From assembly GCA_001599755.1 (NCBI GenBank), contig BCHX01000008.1, positions 1,364,001 to 1,428,000 on the forward strand: DNA of 64,000 nt. Direction: 5' to 3'. Below the pieces are notes generated by a model. It saw only the letters and a list, made by a program, of their open reading frames with translations, searched no databases and was not told the origin of the DNA. Position 1 is the first letter of the stretch. Each line of letters begins with the position of its first letter. Of the stretch, positions 1 to 11,277 are shown in pieces. The position numbers and the translations under genes were made by a program. The DNA comes from Gliomastix tumulicola. Its lineage: Eukaryota > Ascomycota > Sordariomycetes > Hypocreales > Bionectriaceae.

Positions 1-3000
1 GTGGCCCATGAGGAGAAAATGAGGAGGTCATCGATAGCAGCAGCAGCAGCAGCAGGAGCCAGAATCCCTCCCCTTCCCCGCGCGAAGTGTCGCCCGCTTT
101 CGATCCCTTGCATGTTCTTGACTCCAGATCTGCACCTGATCCCCCTCCTTCCTGACTCGCAAACCAGATTTTTCTCCTTGGGGAGCGGGCTCCTTTTCGA
201 TCTTGATTTTCTTGATTTTCGGCGGCTCACCCCCCCCTCCTGGTCGCTTGATGTTTTTTCCTTGGCCCTGCTTTTTCCGTCCTCGTTTCTGCAGGATTTT
301 GGTATGGCCCTCGTACGGGCGGCCAGTAATAAGATGCATTACGCGGCCGGCGTCATGACCAAGGCAGACTACAGTCGAATTATTCCACGTTATTGGACAA
401 TAGAGAAGAGGGGGGAAAGGGGGGGGGGGAGAAATGCTCCGGTTTGATAACACATGCATTTACTGGGGAAAGAAAGACGAGAATTGGCAGAGAATTATTG
501 TCTAATTTTTTCCCGCTTTACTTTTCATGCCCGCCGCCGCCCGCCCGCACTCTTCTTCTTGCTTCCCCGGATTCCTGGTCCCTGCTGGGGGGGAGTGAAT
601 GTCTTTGCCTCACCTTTCCCCTTCGGCCTTGATTGGAGTAAGAGTCCACCCGGATTTCGATACTCTCTAAAAACGGGGGTGCGCCCATTGTTAAATTCTT
701 GAGGATTTTTTTCGTCTCGAGGTAGTGCCGGGGAGGAGCTTCCTTCGGCTAGGTACCGAGATGGGCGCCATCGAGCCTTAATTAGGCCATGAAGGAAAAT
801 GCAGCGGAGTTGTTCTTCGCATTGGCTAGCTATCGGGCGAGTGTGATTTGATTTGCGGTGCTGTTTAATTTGGGCAGGGCGAATGCCAGCCCAGGAGACG
901 GGGGGGACGATGATCAGGCTCTTGGCTCGTCACATGTCTGTCTGTCTGCCTATGAGTACGGGTATGGGCTCCTCCTGGCATGTCATCGATGATTACAATT
1001 TCCCGGAGTATTGGACAGAAAGGGAAATCGACCCCTGGCCATTGATGTGCATCGACAGCAAGGGCCCCGGTCTGTGCGGTCATTACGAGGCCCCAGCTCA
1101 GCTCATACGAGTACTAGTATGTACATGCGTACAGTATTACAGAGAGGGTGACGCTACAAGCTGCTATCGACAGCCCGGAGACGCATATAGCCGCACTAAG
1201 GATCGGGGCCTGAGGGCGGGTGTTCACCCAGCTAAAGCGGTGTCGGGCATCACGGCGACGTAACGTGACCGGCCGGCGACTGGGGCGGAAACGCACCAAA
1301 AAGAAGCAAGCAAGCAAGCAAGCAAGCAAGACCGAGACCAACAAGCCCCATGAACGACACCACCACCTCGCGCTCTCGTCCTTTGTTCATCTCCCGAGAC
1401 TGACGCGGTCGCTCGAGGCGCCGCAAGCAGCGACGTGCATAACAACGTGTGACATGTTTCCGAAAGCATCCCTTTTTACGTATGGCCCCGGACGCAGGAC
1501 TGAGCTGAGGGGGTATGGGAGGTGGGAGGTTTGGTTGGGTTGGGTTCACAGACTCTTGGTGCAAATCACGGCGGTCCCCTTTGCCATGGCTTTTCCCCCC
1601 CTTGATCCCGCTTGTGTCCTTACCCGCGCCCTGCACCCGCGTCGACGCCAATGCGAAGATGGCATCGCGGTGATCTCCTTTCATCCCCCTTCCGTCTTCA
1701 AGCAGCAGAAGCAGGACCTGAGATGGGTGAAAAGGACAGTGCGTTCGTTAGGAGTAGCGCTGGCCCGTAGCGCGCGGAGTTTGGCGCTAGGATCCCCCTG
1801 CTGGAGGATAGAGAGAGAGAGAGAGCGTCGATACCGCTTTTGGTATACACATCGTTGGGCTTACGGCCCTGCAGAAACGGCTGTGGTGAAGGGAGTGTTT
1901 TTGTTGCGGCTACGGGCTCTGCTGGGGTTTCTTCTTGTTAGGTTGAGCCCCCGGACGGCGATCTTGAGTGGTTGCTGGTAGGTATTCAAGGTTCAACTGA
2001 CTTCTTTCTCCCTGGAGTGAGGCTGTCGCGTGGTCATCAAACAGGTTCAAGGGGGAAACCTTGTGACCGGGCTCTCAGATCTCGATGGAAGGGTCGAGGA
2101 AGGATTCGAAAATCGTACGATGACGGTTGGTGGTGGTGGCTCTCAAAGGTTCGCTGCAACGCACTCGCCCACCCTTACAATGTGCAGGCAGAGACACCAG
2201 GAAAACGCGCCCGAGTTCATCGCTGACCTCACTCGGCCATGGCAGCCCGAGCTGTGGCAAAATCGGCCAGGTACCCGTGATCGTCCACCGCATTTTTCTC
2301 ACGTCCTTCGCCGTCCCTTCTGGCGTGAACTCAAATCCAGCAGACTCTCCCAAGTCCCAGTTAGGCTGCTATGATCATCATCACGAGGGGGGCGGACCCT
2401 CTTGGTGCTATTCACAGTTTGTGCGTTCATGCAATGCTCTCTCATTCCCCGCTCCCCCGGCATTCATTTTTACAGAAAAAGCATATCCCTCGTCAATGTG
2501 TGAAGCTCAAACTCCGGACCAAGGATGCTTGGTCACGAACCGACATCGTGAGGCGGGCGGCGGGGAGGCGTGCATGCATGCAAGGAGGAACGTTCTATTT
2601 ACCCCAGACGTTGAAGGGGGGGGGAGAGCTTCTTGGCGACGGTATGATTTCTGAGACAAGCCTCCCATCTCAGTCCTGCCACACACACACACACACCGGC
2701 CGTTGAAGGAAAAGGGCAGAAATTGGGCTAAAACGAATTGTCCAAGTGCTAGCAGGGATGAGGGGGCGAGTTGGGCAGCAATCGCGATGTGCGCTTTTCC
2801 TCCTCTCCTCCTCCTCCAACGCCCGCGCTAACGAGACGGCGGAAGCAGGCATCTCATAGACGCGGTCTCGCTTTTCCATCCACCGAGAGTAGTCTTATAC
2901 GAGTACATACGTAGGAAAGCCAAGAGACGCCGCCGCCATGGCCCTTTCTATGCGGGTTTCAAGCAAGGCGGTAGAGAATGGCGAAACTTGACGCCCCCGG

Positions 3001-3065
3001 TGGAACGAATTCCGCGCAGGTTTTGTTTTTGGCTCCGTCACCGTTGCATCGGTTCTGGCACTTTT

Positions 3066-3101
<36 letters not shown>

Positions 3102-5600
3102 ATGGCTGGCTGGCTGGATGGCTGGCTGTTAGTAGCACGAGGTACGTCGTTACGAGGCGCAAGTCTGTTCGGCCGGTGAGGAACTCAACCTAGATAGGAG
3201 CACCCCCCCTGGTGTCATAGTACCCACGGCGACATTGCCGGCAGCTGTGCAGTAGCTTCGGAGCTACCAAAGTCTCATACTGTCGGAAGCATGCAAGCAA
3301 ACTTCGGACGGACGAAGCGTCTGTCTTCTTCACGCACACACACACACACACGCACACACACACTGTCTTCTCTCCCTTCGCCCATATTCCCTCGCCACTG
3401 CTCGGACTGCTCTTCCATCCCGAGAAGGTTTTTCTAGAAGCACAACCACCCTCTTTTTAAACTTCATTCGCCTCTCACCCGCGATGGGGGAGCCAAAATC
3501 CGAGTAGTAGATAACTGGGAGGGGAGGGAAACCTCGTTCTTGGAGGACCGGCCTCGGGTCAAACTTCCTCAGCCCGGATGCCCGCCCGGATGCTGAATTT
3601 GGCGGCGGGCGGAACAGAGTGTAGAAAAATATAGCGCGCTAGCACACGTCGGGACGGACGTGCATTAGCCTCCCCCTCTCTGGTAATTGCAGTTCCTTGC
3701 AGAACTTCAATTCAGCATTGTGTCCTTGTCCTCTAGCGTTGATGCCGCCGTGATCCTCCCAGTGCCGAGAAGGACCCTGGGAAAATTGGGAGAGGAGAAA
3801 TTATTCAACAACAACAACTACAACAGAGGTTCCTTCTCGAATCCCTCTCCCTGTCGGCCGGAAGGGGGGGCCGCAGGGCGATGGTGCAGATGGAGGATTC
3901 CAGCTTGTCAATCTCCGCACACCCCATTTTCCACAGCGCGCGCGCCTGGGAGAGAGAGGGAGGGATCTTGTTAGAGCGAGGCGCGCCATTCTATTGGCAG
4001 GTAGCTTTCCTTGACAGGACGTTATCATATTGATTCCAAACCCCATTATTGTGTGCTGCTCGCTTAGAAGCACCAGCACCACGGGGGGCTGAAGATGGCG
4101 TGCACGCTACAGTAACGTGCAGTAAGCAAATCTGCTAGGGCTTTCTCCCCCCTCCTCTCCTTCGACGTCAATAAACGTCCGAGGCTAGGTGCACGCGTGC
4201 AGATGAGGTCCGTGTGCGTGCGTGTGCGTGCGTGTGCGTGCGTGTGTGCGTGTACGTATGCTGGGGCCCGGCCATATATATAGAGTCGGCTAATGCACAC
4301 TGACGAATTCGGACGTGACGAGTGTAACCCATCGCAAGCCCGGCTCTCTTTGGTCGATCATGGTTATCAAACAGACGCACGCCCGTGGTGTTTGATTCAC
4401 ATGCTCGTGAAAGATTCATGTCATGGTGCCCAAGTCTTGCCCATGCCTGGAAAGCACTTCGTTGGGTCGATGCACCGGCGACAGCTCTACCTGATCGTAT
4501 AGCCCGGTAATATTATGGGTTCAAAGAAAAACAACAGAAGGGATGGTATCTAATTAGGGGCCATCGGGGGCCCGCGGTTGGCCATGTGGTCTTTGGCTCC
4601 TTGGCCTTCCCTCGGGTCGGCCGCTGATGCGGAAATGTCTCTCCTATTGCCAATACAAGGAATAAGGTACATACCTACTGCTTGCTATATCCCTCTGCAG
4701 CTATACGTCCATGTCCTGCCCTGTCCCGCCCGCACTAGTGCACGTCTGTACCAACTGGGCAACGCCTCGGGGCCGGATTCTGAAACGCGTCTCATGCCCA
4801 GGAGGGAGAGGGGGAGAGGGGGGAGAGGGAGGGGCAGGGCTGACAGAAAAATACTACGCCGACGGGCAGGGATACAGGGTCTTGCTTTTTTGTGTCCTCG
4901 TCACGCGGCCTGCATCTGCAGGTTCTGCTGCTGCATCATTTGTCACCCGGGTGTTCTGTCGTATCACATGCCGTGGGATGCAGGGACGGAGTGGGCGGTA
5001 TGTCACTGTGTGTGTGACTGTGTCGGTAGCCGCCCGCAGCGGAACACCATCCTCGACGCCCGCTGGGCTGTTGCATCGTGAGGGTTCTTCTGTGTCTGGC
5101 CCGGTCTTGGGAGATGGAGAGAGAGGGAGAGAGGCCGAGAGTCGCCCGTGGGATGGGGTTGATAATGGGGCGGGTGTGCACGCCATTGGATGGCGACGGT
5201 CGAGAAAACGAGGCTGAGCTCTCGGCCCGGGGCGTGCCTGTTCCAGACCGCGCATGAGGCCAAGGTCTCGTGGAATGTCACTCCCACAGATTGATGACTC
5301 CAGAGCAGATGGACCACTGCCCAGCCAGGGTCGGCCTGGCCCAGGTTTCGGGTACATTTGTAGTTGCATGTGGTGATAGTACGGCTTTTGCTCCTCTCCC
5401 ACTTCGTGCAAGGATATGCTTTGGAACAGGAGGACCCTGCGCAGCCTGGTGGATGACTCTTCTCAAGTCAAAGTTCGGGGTATTGGTCGGAGGCTGCTCC
5501 GTAGACACACACAGAGACACGCACTCTGCAATCGCTGCCAGCACCTAAGCTGACATATATATACGCAGGAAACAAGAGGATAGAACAACTCGAGCATGTG
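1..5600. other. Gene-poor, microsatellite-rich region
   Basis: I see no coding region I can support in this stretch. Open frames reach about 250 codons, but they are low-complexity, overlap on both strands and match no family I know. Simple repeats are abundant: a CAG run near 36-56, AAGC units near 1304-1330, a GA run near 1811-1825, GGCT units at 3066-3127, CA runs near 2683 and 3334-3362, and GTGC/GTGT units at 4210-4252. Polypyrimidine and polypurine tracts are also common. This could be the long 5' region of a gene beyond the left edge, or non-coding spacer. Confidence 0.5.
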
Positions 5601-5999
5601 TTGCTAAGCTACATAATAAAGGTACCCAAGAACTTGTTACTTTCAAAGAGTGAAGGAAGTTTCTCTGGGATGTCGGTCATAGGCTAGGCCATCATGACTT
5701 AACGGCCAACCATGATTAGTGGGAGTCGAGGCCTTCAAGATCCTACGTACATCATGTTTCTCCTAGAGACAAAACACAGAATTCGAACTTGTTTAAAGGC
5801 CATGAGATGATCTTGACGTCGCAAGTTGCTTAGAATAGCAGGCTCTCTCATGCTCTTCGCTCCGAGTATAATGTCTTCTTCCTTTCGACGACACGCTCTA
5901 GTTTTGAATCAGCTCTCAACTAGAAGTAAATAAACTAGACGTAGCTGGCAGACTGCTCGACATTTACTTCTGAGGACACAGTCTGTAGAAACACTGAAG

Positions 6000-6530
6000 T
6001 TGATAGATACCACGTCCGTGTCATCGGTGATGAGGGCTTCTGTCCTCCCTTCTCAAGAACGTATTCCGGTACCTGGAATCCACGCTGACTCGCAACGTAG
6101 AACAACCTCTATATGGCAGTCTTTTCGCTGCTATAAATTGAATTGGCGAAACCTTGTTTAGCTTGCATATCTACTCAGTGGCGTGGAAGCTAAGTTGGGG
6201 GTTGCGACGATCCCAACAAAAGTCATTGCTCATGTTAAAGCCTAGAGCTACAAGGGCTCATATGATGATGCCTCTGGCACCACCATTCTTGAAGAACCGT
6301 CTCGCAGACAATGAGAAGAACGCCCTCAAAGACGCAAGAGAACGAGACAGCTCCGCCCCCGTGGGAGTGCCTTCTACTAGTCCCTTCACAATAACTTGAA
6401 GGAGCCGTCACAAAGTCTCAAGAAGCACCATACTCAATAGCAGCATGCATAAGGAGCGGCATACCACTGGAAGCATCGTTAAAAGCAAATGCCATTGTTC
6501 AAGATGTCCCTTAAGTCACAAACTTTTCAT
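6000..6530 (-). pseudogene. Decayed ankyrin-repeat relic beside the HET gene
   Basis: On the minus strand this stretch shows ankyrin-like phrases broken by stops and frame changes. One frame near 6410-6470 reads SGMPLLMHAAIEYGA, the loop-helix-helix pattern of an ankyrin repeat. A neighbouring frame just before it reads DLRDILNNG. Another frame further on reads SRSLASLRAFFSLSARRFF, and near 6150 there is SPIQFIAAKR. No single open frame links them, and stops occur within each. The relic lies directly downstream of the HET-domain gene on the same strand; HET and ankyrin genes are often neighbours or fused in filamentous fungi. This could be a dead separate gene or a lost C-terminal part of the HET gene. 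The call rests on pattern recognition only. Confidence 0.35.
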
Positions 6531-6730
6531 GCCACCCCCCCTTTCTGATGTTCCCTCGTGGTCAATCTTCAAGCAGCCATTGTCCCACGCATACAAATCA
6601 AGCATCCATAGACCAAAAAAAAAAAGCATCCGTTGTCGCACCACACAGTCCATACCGACGCCAACATGCCCCAAACAAATACAACGAAACAGATGAACCC
6701 GGGCCCGAGACTCAGAAGCTCCAAGGGCGA

Positions 6731-8731
6731 TCATGATATCGCGAACACTTCCGGTTGTACAGTTCCGCCACCCCATCTAAGGTTGGCCTCCCCTTTCATG
6801 AGACCCAAGACAAAGCAGACCCCAACAAGTGAAAACCCCCCCTTCGTCGTTCCCCGCAGGACGACTGGATACTGGAAGCGATCGAGTATGCACACCAGAT
6901 CACCGGCCCTCACCGCTTCCGGCGCGAGCCCCAGGTACCCGTCCCGCGTCTCGAAGATGCGGCAAGGTCTCGTCGCGCGCTCGTGCGCGGCCAGGGCGTC
7001 GGCGAACTCGTGGATGTGCCGCTGAGCAACCTCCTTGGAAAAGGTGCCCTGCGCCATGGGGTTTCCCGTCGCCTCGCTGCTGGTATCGATCACCAGCTCG
7101 CGCCATATGGCTTTCGATTCGACACCTTGCGCGGATTTCTCCAGGTAGTCGTGCAGCAGACAGTATATGATGCTGAAAGTTTTGTGGTTGTCGTAACGCC
7201 CGTCCAGTTGCGTCTCTATGACGGCAAGGAGAGCCTTGGCAGCTGGGATCCCTGTGACGTAGGTAGTCGTGTGGCGCTTGATAAACTCAACAAGGTATGC
7301 TCCCATGGTGCCGCTGTTGTAGAAGTCCCGACAAGGTTGATGGTTCGCGAAGGTGACGGTTGTGATCCTCATGCCCAACACGCGCAGCGTCAGGTTGTCT
7401 GGTGATAGCCTGGGGTTGGGTCGACGTTGCCGCGAGAGTCGCTCAAACAGACCTACGTCCGCAAATCCTTGAAAGGATGGCGAGTAAAGCTTAAGATTAA
7501 AGCCCTTTGATGATGAGAAGTCGTTCCCCGGAGCCCATGAGGGGAGTCTGTGACGCTCTCTACCTTCCAATCCGACAGCACAGCGCAAGAAGACGAGTGC
7601 GCAGGGCGTGTGTGCGGTTGCATCGAGATAGGCCCGGATATAGTCAAGGCAAACCTCAGGGACCTCCTTCCCCGGTCTGTAATCAGCCATGAGCCTTAGT
7701 CTTGAGGCTCCGCCGAGAGCGTAGTAATAGTCTCGGGGGTCTGTGGCTTGCAAAACTCGGGTGAACATGTAGTGAAAGCAGTACCAGGCGCGGACGGGGC
7801 CAACCTCGTCGCAGAGACGCTTCTTGGTGACCAAAAGACTATTGACATGATGAACGACGTTTTTGATCCGTTCCAACCCTTGCAGACGTGTCCACCAGCT
7901 CTCGGAGACGAATTCGGGGCGGACCGGGGGCACAAGTCCGGATGAAAGATAGAGGATATGTTCCAAAGCGCCCTTCAACTTGTATTCGTCAAAGAAAACC
8001 CCACCAGGGCCGATGAATATGAGTCCGCCGTCAGGCCTGGACGAGACAATCTCATGGATGGTCCATACCTTTGACCAGTATGGCAGTGCTAGGAACTCGT
8101 GAACAGCCCGCCAGCGTCGCTGCGTGTTGAGAGCTCCGCTGTAGACATGAGGGGGTTCATCGAGCGCCCGTTCGAGCGCACGGAAACCAAAGAAAGGTTT
8201 GCGCCGCGCGCTCTCCGTGAAGGGTTCCTCCCTGAGAGGCGGTCGGAAAGTCTGTGATTGCTCATACATAAGAGTGAGTGCCTCTACAGCCGTAGGAACG
8301 CAGTCGGCTATCCCCAGCCACGAGAGCACAAAGCCCGCCGAGGAGTACAGGTCACCCATCAGCGAGGCATGGTGGTTCTTCTCGACGATGTTGTCTTTGT
8401 CGATACACACGGCGTCTACCCAGAATCGGGCCTCGCTGGTCGGGTCAGGGATGTCTCGCATCCGTCGGAAGCGCGTCAGAACCGTACCAAGATCACTGGC
8501 GACTCGCTTCGGGGCCCCGTTCAGTAGGATCGTTTGCGTTGTTGACATGTCGTTCCAGGCGTCGAGCGACAGCGCCAGGTAAATCGGCTCGTCATCGAGG
8601 GAGGCGACCGTCATGTTGCATGAGACGACCGCCTCGCCGTCGGGAAGATCTACCAGCATCTCCAGAAGGCGTATCTCTCTCCTGGCAGGATCGAGTGGCG
8701 TGTAGAGGCCATCCTGTGTGTTCTCTTCCAT
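6731..8731 (-). CDS. Heterokaryon incompatibility (HET) domain protein
   Basis: A single-exon gene of 666 residues starting at the ATG at 8731. The frame stays open upstream to 8920, but those 63 residues do not look like HET protein, whereas the sequence from 8731 begins with the usual YTPLDPARREIRLLEM opening. The HET core follows: VSCNM, YLALSLDAWND at the place of the usual ALSYxWG, then FWVDAVCIDKDN and a WLG element near residue 160. The C-terminal third carries the common GYLGLAPEAVRAGD and LVGVCFV...MKGEA blocks seen at the end of full-length HET proteins, so the gene looks intact. Such proteins typically act in non-self recognition and regulated cell death after hyphal fusion. The Tyr-x-Trp-Gly element is degenerate. 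Partner and allele specificity cannot be read from sequence. Confidence 0.85.
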   Translation of the reverse strand: MEENTQDGLYTPLDPARREIRLLEMLVDLPDGEAVVSCNMTVASLDDEPIYLALSLDAWNDMSTTQTILLNGAPKRVASDLGTVLTRFRRMRDIPDPTSEARFWVDAVCIDKDNIVEKNHHASLMGDLYSSAGFVLSWLGIADCVPTAVEALTLMYEQSQTFRPPLREEPFTESARRKPFFGFRALERALDEPPHVYSGALNTQRRWRAVHEFLALPYWSKVWTIHEIVSSRPDGGLIFIGPGGVFFDEYKLKGALEHILYLSSGLVPPVRPEFVSESWWTRLQGLERIKNVVHHVNSLLVTKKRLCDEVGPVRAWYCFHYMFTRVLQATDPRDYYYALGGASRLRLMADYRPGKEVPEVCLDYIRAYLDATAHTPCALVFLRCAVGLEGRERHRLPSWAPGNDFSSSKGFNLKLYSPSFQGFADVGLFERLSRQRRPNPRLSPDNLTLRVLGMRITTVTFANHQPCRDFYNSGTMGAYLVEFIKRHTTTYVTGIPAAKALLAVIETQLDGRYDNHKTFSIIYCLLHDYLEKSAQGVESKAIWRELVIDTSSEATGNPMAQGTFSKEVAQRHIHEFADALAAHERATRPCRIFETRDGYLGLAPEAVRAGDLVCILDRFQYPVVLRGTTKGGFSLVGVCFVLGLMKGEANLRWGGGTVQPEVFAIS

Positions 8732-11277
8732 CGGAGTAGAGTGATACTGCGATATCGAGACAAGGGCTTGCAGGGAATGAGTAGAAGTGACCAGTCGGTG
8801 TCTGGAGATTTGGGAAAGGTCGGCGGATGCTGTGCAGCCAATGCAGATACCGCGCCGGTATTCGATTGACAGCCAAATCAGATAAGCATCAGAGGATGTG
8901 CGATGCGGTTTTGACGGCACCAGGGCACCTTAGTCCAAGATGAGGATGCAACCAAGTGCTTGCATGAGCTTTCAGGGGCTTAGGAGTTGGGTGTCGAAAA
9001 ACTGCATTTCAAGAACGTTGCTTTTTGTGTACGTCATCCACTCCGTGTTCCCCTCACTTCATGGTTGCCTTTTTTTCTTACTCAGCAGATCTGTTTGCCC
9101 TGTGCGAATCAGATCTGTGAGACATGTGTTCTAAAAATATCGTCTTGCATAAATCGGCTAATCATCGCGTGCATACTCAAGGTGCGCGTCAACCCAGCCA
9201 ACAAACGATGTCCAGGGCGCGCTCCTGGAATATGCGTGTCGCAAAAGGTATAGTATAATGTGCTGGTTCCAATAGGTATGCTTGTCTTATTATCTGTAGC
9301 AATTGGGGTAGATGAGCTCAATCGCTCGTAGAGACCTCCACGTACAGATTGTCAGTGCAGTTTCTCTTGACACAGATGTTCAATCTCATGATGCACATCT
9401 TAAAACAGGAGATCGATAGATAAAATCTTCTCGTGGCTTAATGTATCGCTTTGACTTCCTTCCGATGATGGCGTGGCAGGTTTCACGGCCATCGAACGTA
9501 TATCAATTACGGCATGAGCTGAACAAGTCGTCGCGCAAATAGTGCACATATAGCATGCGCGCTTGCGATTTTCCCCAATGATCAATTGAATAAAAGGTAT
9601 TATAACCTTACCTTGCAGCGAAGGATGATACAACTATGCGTACATGACAGAGATCTTCAAGGCAATCACAGATACGTTACAAATGAGACAAGGCATGGTA
9701 TGACCGTTTTCCCTCGGTCCTATTCGACTCAATTGATAGTTCGACGAGTCCCACAAGTTTGAGTGACCCTGGATTGGTATTCTTATTAATCGCCGCTTCT
9801 ACCCAAGTGTCCAAATTTGCACCACAAGCGAGTCTTCGGCGATAGCCATTATGGCCCGGTTTATTCAGGGAAAGGCCTATTCAATCTGAAGTACTATAGT
9901 AGGTACAGTTTCCAATTCGGAATTCACAGTCTCTGTATCATTCTAGTACCCCCTGTGCTCCCAAGCACCCGCCAGTAAGTTCACGCCGGCATTAGCAGTC
10001 AATCAGAAGGGCTCGAGTGCGCAGAAGTCTACACTGTCCAATTGCCCCTGCACTATTCACTTTTCCATTCTAATTGTATCATTTTGCATTGGATCGAGTG
10101 TCCTCATGGGCAGAGATCCAACCAGTTCAGCCTAGGGCAGGGCCTCGTCCGCCCAAGTCCTTCTGACTCATGACGTCAATCTCTTTCAAAGAAGGGTTAA
10201 TCCTTCCAATCAGAAGAAAGAGCTTAATCAGAGAGTTAATATGACCCGTCATCACGGGAAGCGATGATCGCGTCAGTTGACACATGACATTTTCCACCCC
10301 CCTGTTGCGTCCCCCAACCGAACCATGCATCCACGGATTTCCACACCCTTTTCCCACCCGCTGCATCTCAGGGGCACACGACAGACAAAGCCAAGTACCC
10401 GGTATGTTCTCGGGGCAGCCGTTTAAGGAAACCTCCGCCCGGGTTCCTCGCTTCCTCTACCTTGTCTTCCTCCCGGAGGAACACCGCCGCGCCCCTCCCC
10501 TCCCCTCCCCTTCCCTTCCCTTCCCCCACCCTCCCACGCCGCAGGGACTGGTAGGAGAAAGCCCCGCGATTACTGGGTCCCCTGCCATGGCTAAAAAATT
10601 CGATAAAAATCACCAAAAATCCAGGGTCTCGGTCCCATGACGGAACCGAACGTGCATACTAATAGGAAAGAGACAAGTCAAGTCCCCGCGCTTGTGTCTT
10701 CCCGTTTGACAGGCTCATTAAGACTCGCGTTAACGGGACCCCGTGCCGAAGTGACCGGGGATAGCGGGTCCTGGGTCCAGATCAGCGCTCTCATTGGCCG
10801 CAGCGGAACCAGCGGCGCTTAATCCCCGGCAGCGCCGGAGAAACTGCGGGAACTGCCAAGATTAGAGCTTGGTAGACAGCCTGGATTGCTGGCTGTGATT
10901 GGTCGAGCATCCACGTGGAGATCCGGATAGCTGGACAGCTTTGGTGGGAAGCTGCGCAAGATAAGATGGAGGGTCGTTGAGATGGAGGGGGAACGGTGGG
11001 ATGGTCCCTGCAGTGGTGAATTGAATGGGACAGACCAACGCTCTCGTCACAGCTCGATGCCAGCGTGATGCGCGTATATGCGCAGTGTGAGATTGTCCGA
11101 CGGGGTCCTTCGGGGTCTGATGGGCGTCAGGAGCCCGGCGCGGCCGGCTGTGAGTGAGACTCGGGACTTACTTAAACTGAACACGCCCACCCATTGTGCA
11201 GTGCAGCTCTTAAATCCCATTCTCGCTCTTCCCATTGACTTTTCCTCCATTGACTCCCGGAGCACCTCGTCGTGACA
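8732..11277. other. Intergenic region between HET and GH3 genes
   Basis: No gene is recognised in this stretch. The left part is unremarkable sequence upstream of the HET gene. A perfect palindromic TGACGTCA (CRE/bZIP-type site) lies at 10171-10178. A polypyrimidine tract of CCCCT/CCCTT units lies near 10494-10535. CreA-like sites lie at 10755-10840 and are listed separately. The right part should contain the beta-glucosidase promoter and 5' UTR. Confidence 0.5.
10755..10840. promoter_or_regulatory. Cluster of CreA-like sites upstream of the GH3 gene
   Basis: Three matches to the carbon catabolite repressor consensus SYGGRG occur within 86 bp: CCGGGG at 10755-10760, CCCCGG (reverse complement of the site) at 10824-10829, and CCGGAG at 10835-10840. 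They lie about 440-520 bp before the beta-glucosidase start. CreA control is well known for fungal glycosidase genes and closely paired sites are the functional form. The motif is short and this DNA is GC-rich, so chance occurrence is possible. Confidence 0.35.

Noticed and set aside
1220..1981. 253-residue plus-strand open frame
   Set aside because: Low-complexity, no domain, several overlapping frames on the other strand; looks like non-coding DNA with microsatellites.
8732..8920. N-terminal extension of the HET protein
   Set aside because: The 63 residues before the ATG at 8731 do not resemble HET proteins, and the conserved YTPL opening follows the downstream Met.
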